A stretch of DNA of 64,000 nt from assembly GCF_042697365.1 (NCBI RefSeq), contig NZ_CP137605.1. One strand, 5' to 3'. Below, piece after piece: positions 1 through 7,062 of the stretch (position 1 is its first letter; each line of letters opens with the position of its first letter). Under the pieces are notes generated by a model that had not been told where the DNA came from, made no database searches, and saw nothing but the letters and a program-made list of their open reading frames with translations. Both the position numbers and the translations under genes were made by a program. Origin of the DNA: Brucella pseudintermedia (GTDB lineage Bacteria; Pseudomonadota; Alphaproteobacteria; Rhizobiales; Rhizobiaceae).

Positions 1-117
1 GAGAACATCCCCGAGCAGGTGTTCTGCGCACTTGGTCAACCTATCGATGAATTACAGGATTTGCGCGCGCGCTTGCTCGATATACGCGGCAATCTCGCCA
101 ACAGTCTCAACCGCTAA
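1..117 (+). CDS. C-terminal 38 residues of an unidentified protein
   Basis: Frame 1 is open from the first base to a TAA at 115-117 and ends in DIRGNLANSLNR. The 38 residues are mixed hydrophilic and helical, with a Glu/Leu/Arg-rich stretch. I do not recognise the family. It is called because the frame is open from the window edge and a terminator-like hairpin follows. The product cannot be named from this fragment. Confidence 0.4.
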   Translation, partial: ENIPEQVFCALGQPIDELQDLRARLLDIRGNLANSLNR

Positions 118-123
118 CAAAAA

Positions 124-143
124 AGCGCCGGAAAACCGGCGCT
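124..143 (-). terminator. Rho-independent terminator of the small membrane protein unit
   Basis: The inverted repeat agcgccgg-aaaa-ccggcgct lies just after the upstream gene's stop. On the minus strand it is followed by TTTTTTG, so it terminates leftward transcription coming from the 34-residue gene at 169-273. On the plus strand there is no T-run. Confidence 0.7.
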
Positions 144-168
144 CGGACTGCTGAAAAGACTATGCAGA

Positions 169-273
169 TCAGCGATAATGGTCGTTATAATGCTTGTCGT
201 ACCAAAGCCAGCCGAAAGCAGCGGCCGCAACGATCAACGGGAAAACATACCAGAAGAACACTTCAGAGGTCAT
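169..273 (-). CDS. 34-residue single-pass membrane protein
   Basis: Small gene reading MTSEVFFWYV...NDHYR. One strongly hydrophobic segment (about residues 5-24, FFWYVFPLIVAAAAFGWLWY) is followed by a charged, His/Asp/Tyr-rich tail (DKHYNDHYR), so the C-terminus is probably cytoplasmic or membrane-surface. Its ATG overlaps the TGA of the upstream small gene (ATGA, 270-273). A GGAG lies about 8 bases upstream, inside that gene, which points to translational coupling. A terminator follows directly. I do not recognise the family. It resembles accessory subunits of membrane complexes in size only, and no function is claimed. Confidence 0.6.
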   Translation of the reverse strand: MTSEVFFWYVFPLIVAAAAFGWLWYDKHYNDHYR

Positions 274-633
274 GGCTCCAATCTCCCTAGAACGCGCCTT
301 GCCGCTAAATGTAAGCCAATCGCCGGCAAAATCCAAGCTGTGACGCCGAGAAAAGACACAAGCAGTCCGCTTCCCGGTGTGAAATTGAAGGTCTTGCCCA
401 GAACTCCGACAGCGAGAAACGCCGTGGAAAGGCGATCAAGATTGTTCGCCAGCAGCTTGGTTCGTTCGTTATCACTACAGTTGCAAATTCGTCAGGCCGT
501 GGCGAAAAGAGTGATTTTCGAGTACCGGAGCGCAGCGTACTTAAAGGTACGTGAGCACCGGAACGCAGACAAATTGCTCTTTGCAGCCCGGCATCACGAA
601 GAATGCAACTGTAGTGTTATGTATCAAGCTCAT
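270..633 (-). pseudogene. 71-residue two-helix membrane protein gene, split by a 144-bp palindromic element
   Basis: The ATG at 633-631 has a strong ribosome binding site (GGGAGGG) and starts MSLIHN. Six codons on, the frame enters the 473-616 element and soon stops. The rest of the gene resumes at about 470 as NERTKLLANNLDRL and runs to TGA at 272-270. Removing the element plus one copy of the flanking TTAT joins MSLIHN directly to ERTKLL in frame, giving a 71-residue protein with two hydrophobic stretches (LSTAFLAVGVLG and GLLVSFLGVTAWILPAIGLHL) and an Arg-rich tail. The stop overlaps the start of the downstream 34-residue gene. The 3' part has no convincing start codon, so the protein is probably lost or shortened. 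The family is not recognised. Confidence 0.75.
473..616. mobile_element. MITE-like palindromic insertion element with 13-bp terminal repeats
   Basis: The element is 144 bp with perfect 13-bp terminal inverted repeats (CACTACAGTTGCA at 473-485 and its complement at 604-616). It is flanked by the direct repeat TTAT (469-472 and 617-620), which fits a 4-bp target duplication. The interior is itself palindromic (cgtac-ttaaag-gtacg with CCGG arms at about 526-562) and encodes nothing convincing. The core sequence around gcgcagcgtac...gtgagcaccgg resembles a dispersed repeat I recall from Brucella and Ochrobactrum genomes (Bru-RS type); that match is from memory. Insertion is inside the 71-residue gene. 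Confidence 0.75.
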
Positions 634-692
634 ATCGCCCTCCCGATCACTTCTTATCCCGGAGCCTAATGGACCGCCATCCGCATCAAACA

Positions 693-718
693 AAAAGCGC
701 CGGTTTCCCGACGCTTTT
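693..718 (-). terminator. Terminator after asd
   Basis: On the minus strand the sequence folds as GCGTCGG-gaaa-CCGGCGC (one U-G pair) followed by TTTTTG, about 25 bases after the asd stop codon. Confidence 0.75.
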
Positions 719-742
719 CAATATCAGTGCTGGGAAGGCTGA

Positions 743-1777
743 TCAGGCGGCAAGCGCCTTCGGCTTGATGAGGCCGCGCGCAACCAGCAATTCAGCGATC
801 TGGATCGTGTTGAGAGCAGCGCCCTTGCGCAGATTGTCGGAAACAACCCACATGGCAAGACCGTTTTCGACCGTGATATCCTCGCGGATGCGGCTGATAT
901 AAGTCGCGTCTTCACCAGCGGATTCATAAGGCGTGATGTAGCCGCCGTTTTCGTGCTTGTCGACAACCTGGCAGCCCGGGGCCTCGCGCAGGATTTCGCG
1001 TGCTTCTTCCGGCGTGATCGGGTTTTCGAACTCGATATTCACCGCTTCGGAATGGCCGATGAAAACCGGAACGCGAACCGCGGTAGCCGTTAGCTTGATC
1101 TTCGGATCGAGCATCTTCTTGGTTTCGGCCACCATCTTCCATTCTTCCTTGGTGTAGCCGTCTTCCATGAAGACATCGATATGCGGGATGACGTTGAACG
1201 CGATGCGCTTGGTAAACTTTTTCGCCGTAACCGGATCGGCTACGAAAACAGCGCGCGACTGCTCAAACAGTTCGTCCATGCCTTCCTTGCCCGCGCCCGA
1301 GACCGACTGATAGGTCGCGACAACGACGCGCTTGATCTTGGCAACGTCGTGCAGCGGCTTCAAAGCCACCACGAGCTGAGCGGTCGAGCAGTTCGGATTG
1401 GCGATGATGTTCTTCTTGCGGAAACCCTCGACCGCGTCGGGGTTCACCTCGGGCACGATCAGCGGCACTTCCGCGTCATAACGCCAGGCCGAGGAATTAT
1501 CGATGACGACGCAGCCCTGCTTGCCGATCTTCGGCGACCATTCCTTGGAAATTTCGCCGCCGGCAGACATCAGGCAGATATCCGTATCGGAAAAATCATA
1601 CGTATCGAGCGCCTTGACCTTCAGCGTCCGGTCGCCATAGGACACTTCAGTGCCCTGGCTGCGACGCGATGCAAGCGCGACCACTTCGTCCGCCGGAAAG
1701 CCGCGTTCCTCGAGGATATTGAGCATTTCGCGCCCGACATTTCCGGTGGCGCCGACAACTGCAACCTTGAAACCCAT
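743..1777 (-). CDS. asd: Aspartate-semialdehyde dehydrogenase
   Basis: NADPH-dependent reduction of aspartyl phosphate to aspartate semialdehyde, the branch point to lysine/diaminopimelate, threonine, methionine and isoleucine; cytoplasmic. The 344-residue protein starts MGFKVAVVGATGNVG, a Rossmann NADP-binding motif. It carries the catalytic cysteine in NPNCSTAQLV (about residue 130) and the conserved GAGKEGMDEL and HSEAVNIEF segments. I chose the ATG at 1777 because it starts the Rossmann strand and has an upstream GGAG; a longer frame upstream adds a non-homologous Arg/Pro-rich extension. The gene stands alone between its own terminator and a roughly 240-base leader with a threonine-rich reading frame. 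Confidence 0.96.
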   Translation of the reverse strand: MGFKVAVVGATGNVGREMLNILEERGFPADEVVALASRRSQGTEVSYGDRTLKVKALDTYDFSDTDICLMSAGGEISKEWSPKIGKQGCVVIDNSSAWRYDAEVPLIVPEVNPDAVEGFRKKNIIANPNCSTAQLVVALKPLHDVAKIKRVVVATYQSVSGAGKEGMDELFEQSRAVFVADPVTAKKFTKRIAFNVIPHIDVFMEDGYTKEEWKMVAETKKMLDPKIKLTATAVRVPVFIGHSEAVNIEFENPITPEEAREILREAPGCQVVDKHENGGYITPYESAGEDATYISRIREDITVENGLAMWVVSDNLRKGAALNTIQIAELLVARGLIKPKALAA

Positions 1778-1791
1778 TTTTCGTCTCCTGT

Positions 1792-1866
1792 CCCTCTCCG
1801 CTTCCAGATTCGGAACCCCGCAGGCCACGCGGGACTTCCGCCCCCGGGCCAGACCCGGGGAGAGGG
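1792..1866 (-). promoter_or_regulatory. Stem-loop array in the asd leader
   Basis: Three nested inverted repeats lie between the leader reading frame and asd. A strong hairpin spans 1842-1860 (CCCCGGG-tctgg-CCCGGGG). A second spans 1816-1833 (CCCGC-gtggcct-GCGGG). An outer pairing joins CCCTCTCC (1859-1866, minus-strand sense) with GGAGAGGG (1792-1799), close to the asd ribosome binding site. No T-run follows, so a classical intrinsic attenuator is not evident; control of translation is possible. Function is inference. Confidence 0.4.
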
Positions 1867-1883
1867 CGAGCAGGCCAAGGGAA

Positions 1884-2009
1884 TCAGACCGTTTTCGTGG
1901 TCGTTTTGGTAATGGCCGTGAGTGTTTTGGAAATCGAAGGCATGCGCGCTGCCCCGGCAAGAATGCCGGCAGTTCCAAGAGAAACTGACGCTACGTTGAC
2001 GCGATCCAC
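1884..2009 (-). CDS. Candidate 41-residue leader peptide of asd, threonine-rich C-terminus
   Basis: The GTG at 2009 is preceded by AAGGAG (spacing about 8) and opens 41 codons ending TLTAITKTTTKTV, then TGA. Six of the last thirteen residues are Thr, with two Lys and one Ile. These are all end products made from aspartate semialdehyde, as in the Thr/Ile-rich leader of the enterobacterial thr operon. A -35/-10 pair lies at 2035-2062 and stem-loops follow before asd. An internal ATG at codon 23 could start a 19-residue version. It could instead be a chance frame; codon bias is not informative at this size. Confidence 0.4.
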   Translation of the reverse strand: MDRVNVASVSLGTAGILAGAARMPSISKTLTAITKTTTKTV

Positions 2010-2034
2010 GCGGGTTCTCCTTCGTTCGCCACTG

Positions 2035-2062
2035 CTTTTACGCGGTTTATGGATGGAGTCAA
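2035..2062 (-). promoter_or_regulatory. Possible asd promoter
   Basis: On the minus strand TTGACT (2062-2057) and TAAAAG (2040-2035) are separated by 16 bases. This would place the transcript start about 20 bases upstream of the leader reading frame. Moderate match only. The rest of 2063-2314 shows no gene. Confidence 0.35.
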
Positions 2063-2314
2063 TTCTCCACCCTCACGACGGGCACTTTTTTTGGCGCTTT
2101 GTTGCTTTCTTTCAGTATTTCAAGCCGCAAACTCTGTCTCATACTAAAGACTACTGCACGAATCCCCTTTTTCGGTTCATCATGCAAGTGTGAGGAGAGC
2201 GTCCGGACAGTTGAGAGGAACTGTTCCCGGCGCACCAGGCGAACTTCATTTTACCCGGTGAAGAAGTATCGTCTTACATTTGCCCGTATGGGCTCTGTTT
2301 GGGAGGACAGATTA

Positions 2315-4210
2315 ATGGCAGTCTCGTCAAGTGCCGAGGTCGGCACGCAGAAAATGACGAGCGAAGAACGCAAGGTGATCTTTGCGTCATCGCTTGGTAC
2401 CGTCTTCGAATGGTACGACTTTTATCTCTACGGAACGCTTGCCGCCTTTATCGGCGCGGCATTCTTCAACGAATATCCTGAAGCAACCCGAAACATCTTC
2501 GTTCTGCTCGCCTTCGCGGCGGGCTTCCTCGTCCGTCCGTTCGGCGCTCTGGTTTTCGGGCGCATCGGCGATCTCGTCGGGCGCAAATACACCTTCCTCG
2601 TGACTATCGTCATCATGGGCGCGTCCACGTTCCTGGTGGGTATCCTGCCCGGCTCGGCCACGCTCGGCATTTTCGCGCCGATCATCCTGATTGTCCTGCG
2701 CATGCTGCAGGGTCTTGCACTCGGCGGTGAATATGGCGGCGCGGCAACTTATGTTGCGGAACATGCTCCGAACAATCGTCGGGGCTTCTTCACGTCCTGG
2801 ATCCAGACGACGGCAACGCTCGGCCTGTTCCTGTCGCTGCTGGTGATCCTCGGCATTCAGGCTGTGATGAGCAAGGAAGCTTTCGCTGCCTGGGGCTGGC
2901 GCATTCCATTCCTCGTCTCCATCATCCTGCTTGGTATTTCCGTCTGGATTCGCATGCAGATGAGTGAGTCGCCGGCATTCAAGCGCATGAAGGAAGAAGG
3001 CAAGACTTCCAAGGCGCCGCTTTCCGAAGCATTTGGCCAATGGAAGAACGCCAAGATCGCACTCATCGCCCTTTTCGGCCTTACCGCTGGTCAGGCTGTG
3101 GTGTGGTATTGTGGTCAGTTCTACGCATTGTTCTTCCTGCAGAACGTTCTGAAGGTGGAAAACCAGTCGGCCAATATCATGGTGGCTATTGCCCTTCTGA
3201 TCGGCACCGGCTTCTTCGTTTTCTGGGGCTGGTTGTCGGACAAGATCGGGCGCAAGCCGATCATCATGGCAGGCCTGATTCTGGCGGCTTTGACCTACTT
3301 CCCGCTGTTCAAGGCGCTGACCAATGCCGCCAACCCGGCTCTGGCGCAGGCCGAACAGACCATCAAGGCAACCGTCACGGCAGCACCCGGCGATTGTAAC
3401 TTCCAGTTCAACGCCACCGGCACGTCGAAGTTCACCACTTCCTGCGATGTCGCGACAAGCTTCCTCGCCAAAAGCTCGGTGCCTTATGAAATCGTGCAGA
3501 CGGCAGCAGCCGGAACGCCTGCAACCATCACGCTCGGTGACAGCACGATCACGTCTTACGACGCTGTTCAGGCTGGAGCCGACGCTGCGGCCAAGCAGTC
3601 GGCGCTGGCTCACGACGTGAACCTTGCCTTGCAGAAGGCCGGCTTCCCGCTCGTCCGCGATCCGGCGAAAGTACCGGACAGCAAGCTTGACGCATTTGTC
3701 GCCGCCAATCCGGAGCTTCAATTGAATGCCGAAGCCATCCGCGCGGGTGACAAGGCCATGGTTCCGGCCGCAGATCTGGTGAAGCAGAAGCTTCTCACCC
3801 AGACCGAAGCCGACGGCCTCGGCGTCAGCACCGAGCAGGCCGTCTACACCATTCCGAATGCCGGTGCATTCAAGATGGTCGCTGATCCTGCAGAAGTGAA
3901 CTGGGTCCTGACAATCGCCATCCTGACCATCCTCGTCATCTATGTGACGATGGTGTACGGCCCGATTGCCGCTATCCTCGTCGAGATGTTCCCGACCCGC
4001 ATCCGCTACACCGGCATGTCGTTGCCCTATCATATCGGCAATGGCTGGTTCGGCGGCCTGCTTCCGGCTGGCGTCTTCGCGCTCAGCGCCGCAAAGGGCG
4101 ACATCTATTACGGCCTCTGGTATCCGATCATCATCGCCTCCATCACCTTTGTGATCGGCATGATCTTCGTCAAGGAAACCAAGGGCGTCGACCTGCACAA
4201 GGTTGACTGA
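2315..4210 (+). CDS. MHS-family (ProP/KgtP-like) MFS transporter with a large periplasmic insert
   Basis: Proton-coupled importer of the metabolite:H+ symporter family; substrate unknown (dicarboxylates, shikimate or betaine are typical). Family marks seen: SLGTVFEWYDFYLYG at helix 1, RPFGALVFGRIGDLVGRKY between helices 2 and 3, RMLQGLALGGEYGGAATY at helix 4, and GWLSDKIGRKP in the second half. Length is 631 residues against about 430-450 usual. The excess is a soluble stretch of about 190 residues (roughly 335-525), Ala/Thr-rich with two cysteines (GDCNF, TTSCDV), predicted to lie outside the membrane between helices 9 and 10. The start at 2315 is chosen for the GGGAGG at 2301. A bidirectional terminator follows. 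Confidence 0.85.
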   Translation: MAVSSSAEVGTQKMTSEERKVIFASSLGTVFEWYDFYLYGTLAAFIGAAFFNEYPEATRNIFVLLAFAAGFLVRPFGALVFGRIGDLVGRKYTFLVTIVIMGASTFLVGILPGSATLGIFAPIILIVLRMLQGLALGGEYGGAATYVAEHAPNNRRGFFTSWIQTTATLGLFLSLLVILGIQAVMSKEAFAAWGWRIPFLVSIILLGISVWIRMQMSESPAFKRMKEEGKTSKAPLSEAFGQWKNAKIALIALFGLTAGQAVVWYCGQFYALFFLQNVLKVENQSANIMVAIALLIGTGFFVFWGWLSDKIGRKPIIMAGLILAALTYFPLFKALTNAANPALAQAEQTIKATVTAAPGDCNFQFNATGTSKFTTSCDVATSFLAKSSVPYEIVQTAAAGTPATITLGDSTITSYDAVQAGADAAAKQSALAHDVNLALQKAGFPLVRDPAKVPDSKLDAFVAANPELQLNAEAIRAGDKAMVPAADLVKQKLLTQTEADGLGVSTEQAVYTIPNAGAFKMVADPAEVNWVLTIAILTILVIYVTMVYGPIAAILVEMFPTRIRYTGMSLPYHIGNGWFGGLLPAGVFALSAAKGDIYYGLWYPIIIASITFVIGMIFVKETKGVDLHKVD

Positions 4211-4229
4211 TCCTGCACACAACGATGCG

Positions 4230-4256
4230 AAACGCCGCTCCGAAAGGGCGGCGTTT
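4230..4256. terminator. Bidirectional terminator between the MFS gene and ada
   Basis: AAACGCCGC-tccgaaagg-GCGGCGTTTT: GC-rich stem with A-run on the left and T-run on the right, between two converging genes. Confidence 0.8.
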
Positions 4257-4280
4257 TGCGTTTGGAAACGCTCCAACTTT

Positions 4281-5351
4281 TCAGCGATATTGCGCCTCGA
4301 TCTCGATCAGCTTCTGCTTGCGCCAGAGACCGCCGCCATAACCGGTCAGCGACCCATCCGCGCCAATCACGCGATGGCAGGGAATGATGATCGCGATCTG
4401 GTTCGCGCCATTGGCCCGCGCAACCGCACGCACGGCAAGCGGCTTGTCGATAGCTTGCGCAAGCTCGCTATAGCTGCGTGTGTCCCCTGCCCGGATGTCC
4501 TGAAGTGCACGCCAGACATCTTGCGTAAAAGCACTGCCGTGCAGCACCAGCGGGAGATCGAATGTCGGCGAATTGCCCTCAAAAAAGGCATTGAGCTGAT
4601 GCTCGACGAGATCATGCATGTCGAAACGGCCGATCCCCAGATCACCGCGACAGGTGGTATAGAGCTTCTTAAGTTCAGCAGGCAGCGCCTTGCGATCCAC
4701 AAATTCGAGAAGATGCAGGTTTCGAGCATCACAGATGGCGATCATCGTCCCCAGCGGCGTCCTGATCCAATCGGCGCGCAGCAAGCCGTCGCCCCGTAAT
4801 TTGCCAGGCGGAAGCCCAAGAATGCGCGCAAAGGCGCTGCGGAAAGCTTCGGGAGATTCAAATCCCGCATCAATCTGCGCATCAATCACCCGCCCGCCAT
4901 CGGCGAGCGCCTGAAATCCATGCCGCAGACGCTCCTGCCGCGCCATTTCCAGAAAGGTCATTCCGAAATGACGGCGGAAATTGCGGCGGACGGTTGATGG
5001 ATCGAACCCCATACGAATGACATCCTCTTCGCTCCAGCGGCGCTCCGGCTGCGCTTCAAGCGCTTCGAGAAGCCTTTTTATCGAAGGTTCAGCTTCGGCG
5101 GCGGGTTGCAACGGATGGCATCTTTTGCAGGGCCTGAACCCGTCGGCCATGCATTCGGCAACGGACGCAAAGAAGCGGCAGTTTTCCTGTTTGGGCTTGC
5201 GCGCCGGACAGGTCAGGCGGCAGAAAATCCCGGTCGAGATAACGCCGACATAGGCCCTGCCCTCATAAGCGGCATCGCGGGCGACAAGCGCATCGTAAAG
5301 TTTGTCTTGGTCAGGGAGCGTGAACAACATGCCGCTATTCTTATGCAGCAT
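4281..5351 (-). CDS. ada: Ada: methyl-phosphotriester sensor, AraC-type regulator and O6-methylguanine-DNA methyltransferase
   Basis: Repairs alkylated DNA by irreversible transfer of methyl groups to its own cysteines, and when methylated activates the adaptive response. Domains in order: N-terminal zinc/phosphotriester domain with four cysteines (C44 and C48 in TGIFCRLTC, C75 and C78 in FRPCKRC); central AraC-type helix-turn-helix region (about 95-185, ending ARILGLPPGKLR); C-terminal methyltransferase domain with acceptor Cys325 in IIIPCHRVIG. The length of 356 residues is normal. The ATG at 5351 and an ATG seven codons later (5330) are both possible; neither has a strong ribosome binding site. 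Converges on the upstream transporter, with a shared terminator. Confidence 0.93.
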   Translation of the reverse strand: MLHKNSGMLFTLPDQDKLYDALVARDAAYEGRAYVGVISTGIFCRLTCPARKPKQENCRFFASVAECMADGFRPCKRCHPLQPAAEAEPSIKRLLEALEAQPERRWSEEDVIRMGFDPSTVRRNFRRHFGMTFLEMARQERLRHGFQALADGGRVIDAQIDAGFESPEAFRSAFARILGLPPGKLRGDGLLRADWIRTPLGTMIAICDARNLHLLEFVDRKALPAELKKLYTTCRGDLGIGRFDMHDLVEHQLNAFFEGNSPTFDLPLVLHGSAFTQDVWRALQDIRAGDTRSYSELAQAIDKPLAVRAVARANGANQIAIIIPCHRVIGADGSLTGYGGGLWRKQKLIEIEAQYR

Positions 5352-5395
5352 GCCATGAATTTACAGCCTCAAATCGGGCACTTATTCAAAAAAGA

Positions 5396-5428
5396 AAAGC
5401 CCGCCATGCGGATAACATGACGGGCTTT
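5396..5428 (-). terminator. Terminator after leuB
   Basis: Long hairpin AAAGCCCGtCATG...CATGgCGGGCTTT on the minus strand followed by TCTTTTTTG, just after the leuB stop. It also reads as a stem for the opposite strand. Confidence 0.8.
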
Positions 5429-5450
5429 CGTTCCTATGATTTTGTCGCGC

Positions 5451-6566
5451 TTATGCGGCGGAGAGCTTGGAGAACTTGTCGAGGATGGCGTCGCCCATTT
5501 CGACGGTGCCGACCTTGGACTTACCTTCCGACCAGATGTCGGCAGTGCGCAGACCGTCATCCAGCACCTGAGCAATTGCTGCTTCCAGACGATCCGCTTC
5601 GTCAACGAGATTGAACGAATAACGCAGGCACATGGCAAGCGAAGCAATCATAGCAATCGGGTTGGCAACACCCTTGCCGGCGATATCCGGAGCCGAACCA
5701 TGGACCGGTTCATAAAGCGCCTTGCGCTTGCCGGTCTTGGAATCGACCGCACCGAGCGAAGCCGACGGCAGCATGCCGAGCGAGCCGGTCAGCATGGCGG
5801 CAACGTCCGACAGCATGTCGCCGAACAGATTGTCGGTCACGATAACGTCGAACTGCTTCGGCCAGCGCACGAGCTGCATGCCGCCAGCATCGGCCAGCAT
5901 ATGCTCCAGTTCCACGTCAGCGTGCTTTTCCTTGTGACGGGCGGTGACGACCTGGTTCCACAGGACGCCCGACTTCATCACATTGCGCTTTTCCATCGAC
6001 GTGACCTTATTGCGGCGCGTGCGTGCCAGCTCGAAGGCAACATCCGCAATGCGTTCGATTTCGTAGGTGTCATAAACCTGCGTATCGATACCGCGCTTCT
6101 GGCCATTGCCCAGATCGATGATTTCCTTCGGCTCACCGAAATAGACGCCGCCGGTCAGCTCACGCAGGATGAGGATGTCGAGGCCTTCAATCACTTCCGG
6201 CTTAAGCGAGGAAGAATGAGCCAGCGCCGGGTAGCAGATCGCCGGACGCAGATTTGCATAAAGCTGCATGTCCTTGCGCAAACGCAGAAGACCGGCTTCC
6301 GGGCGCACTTCATAAGGCACGCTATCCCACTTCGGGCCGCCAACGGCACCGAAAAGCACGGCATCGGCAGCCAGTGCCTTCTCCATATCCGCGTCGGAAA
6401 TCGCCTGGCCATGCGCGTCATAGGCAGAACCGCCAACCAGACCCTCTTCGGTCTCGAAACCGAGATTGAGGCCCGAGTTGAGGAAAGCGATAATCTTGCG
6501 GACTTCCGCCATCGCCTCTGGACCGATGCCGTCGCCGGGCAGGAGAAGGAGTTTTCTGGATGCCAT
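5451..6566 (-). CDS. leuB: 3-isopropylmalate dehydrogenase
   Basis: NAD-dependent oxidative decarboxylation of 3-isopropylmalate, third step of leucine synthesis; cytoplasmic homodimer. The 371-residue protein starts MASRKLLLLPGDGIGPE. It has GAVGGPKWD, the substrate-binding arginines in LLRLRKDMQLYANLRP, LTGGVYFGEP, and the Mg-binding and signature region VTDNLFGDMLSDVAAMLTGSLG. The NAD-binding HGSAPDIAGKG is intact. Length and motifs are typical. GAGG lies about 9 bases before the start. It is monocistronic with its own terminator. The 284 bases upstream (6567-6850) show no gene and no evident leucine-rich leader peptide. Confidence 0.97.
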   Translation of the reverse strand: MASRKLLLLPGDGIGPEAMAEVRKIIAFLNSGLNLGFETEEGLVGGSAYDAHGQAISDADMEKALAADAVLFGAVGGPKWDSVPYEVRPEAGLLRLRKDMQLYANLRPAICYPALAHSSSLKPEVIEGLDILILRELTGGVYFGEPKEIIDLGNGQKRGIDTQVYDTYEIERIADVAFELARTRRNKVTSMEKRNVMKSGVLWNQVVTARHKEKHADVELEHMLADAGGMQLVRWPKQFDVIVTDNLFGDMLSDVAAMLTGSLGMLPSASLGAVDSKTGKRKALYEPVHGSAPDIAGKGVANPIAMIASLAMCLRYSFNLVDEADRLEAAIAQVLDDGLRTADIWSEGKSKVGTVEMGDAILDKFSKLSAA

Positions 6567-6850
6567 ATTGCCAAGCCTCTGTTTTATTTCGCGTATTCAG
6601 CAAAACGGAAACCCGCTGTTTCCAGAATACTGCGTTGGGATTCACGACAATGGCGAACAGCACGGAACCGTTCGCCACCATCTTTATCAAGTTCCGCGAG
6701 GGTTATAGAGCTCCGTTGTCCGACAAGCAATAATGCGCATGGCTGAAACTTATGAAAAAGATAGTGGCTTGTGTGGAAATTATATAACAGCCACCCAGGC
6801 AGGCACCGCCCACCCCGAAGCTGACAGCAATCTGCGGAAAGGCTTGGCAG

Positions 6851-7045
6851 TCACTCGGTCAAACTGCGCGCTTCGGATGGCAGCATGATCGGAATGCCGC
6901 CCCGAACCGGATAGGCGAGCTTTGCCCTGTGCGAGATCAGCTCACTATGTTCCGCGTCGTATTCAAGCGGGCCCTTGGTTATCGGGCACACGAGAAGTTC
7001 CAGCAGGCGCACGTCGATATTGCCGCTTTCCGTCTTGTCGTCCAT
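6851..7045 (-). CDS. Trm112/YcaR-family small protein
   Basis: 64 residues, MDDKTESGNIDVRLLELLVCP.... The core LLELLVCPITKGPLEY and AYPVRGGIPIMLPSEAR matches the Trm112-like (UPF0434) family, short zinc-ribbon-like proteins that in eukaryotes activate methyltransferases. Only one cysteine (LLVCP) is present, so no full zinc site is seen. The bacterial role is not settled. AGGAG precedes the ATG. It lies 17 bases downstream of the LON-domain gene and is probably cotranscribed with it, an arrangement common in Rhizobiales. Confidence 0.85.
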   Translation of the reverse strand: MDDKTESGNIDVRLLELLVCPITKGPLEYDAEHSELISHRAKLAYPVRGGIPIMLPSEARSLTE

Positions 7046-7062
7046 GTTCGTACTCCTGAAAT

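Noticed and set aside
124..143. Terminator for the plus-strand gene ending at 117
   Set aside because: The T-run is on the minus-strand side only, so it terminates leftward transcription; a role for the plus strand would need Rho or another signal.
178..669. 163-codon plus-strand frame across the left end
   Set aside because: It lies antisense to the two small membrane-protein genes and runs through the palindromic element. Composition is Arg/Ser-rich without structure, and no ribosome binding site is present.
1778..1978. 67-residue N-terminal extension of asd
   Set aside because: The extension is Arg/Pro-rich, not part of the family fold, and the inner ATG at 1777 starts the Rossmann strand with its own GGAG.
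2387..4276. 629-codon minus-strand frame opposite the MFS gene
   Set aside because: It is a mirror of codon bias in the real gene (Asp/Glu/His-rich, no domains). The plus-strand frame has all transporter motifs.
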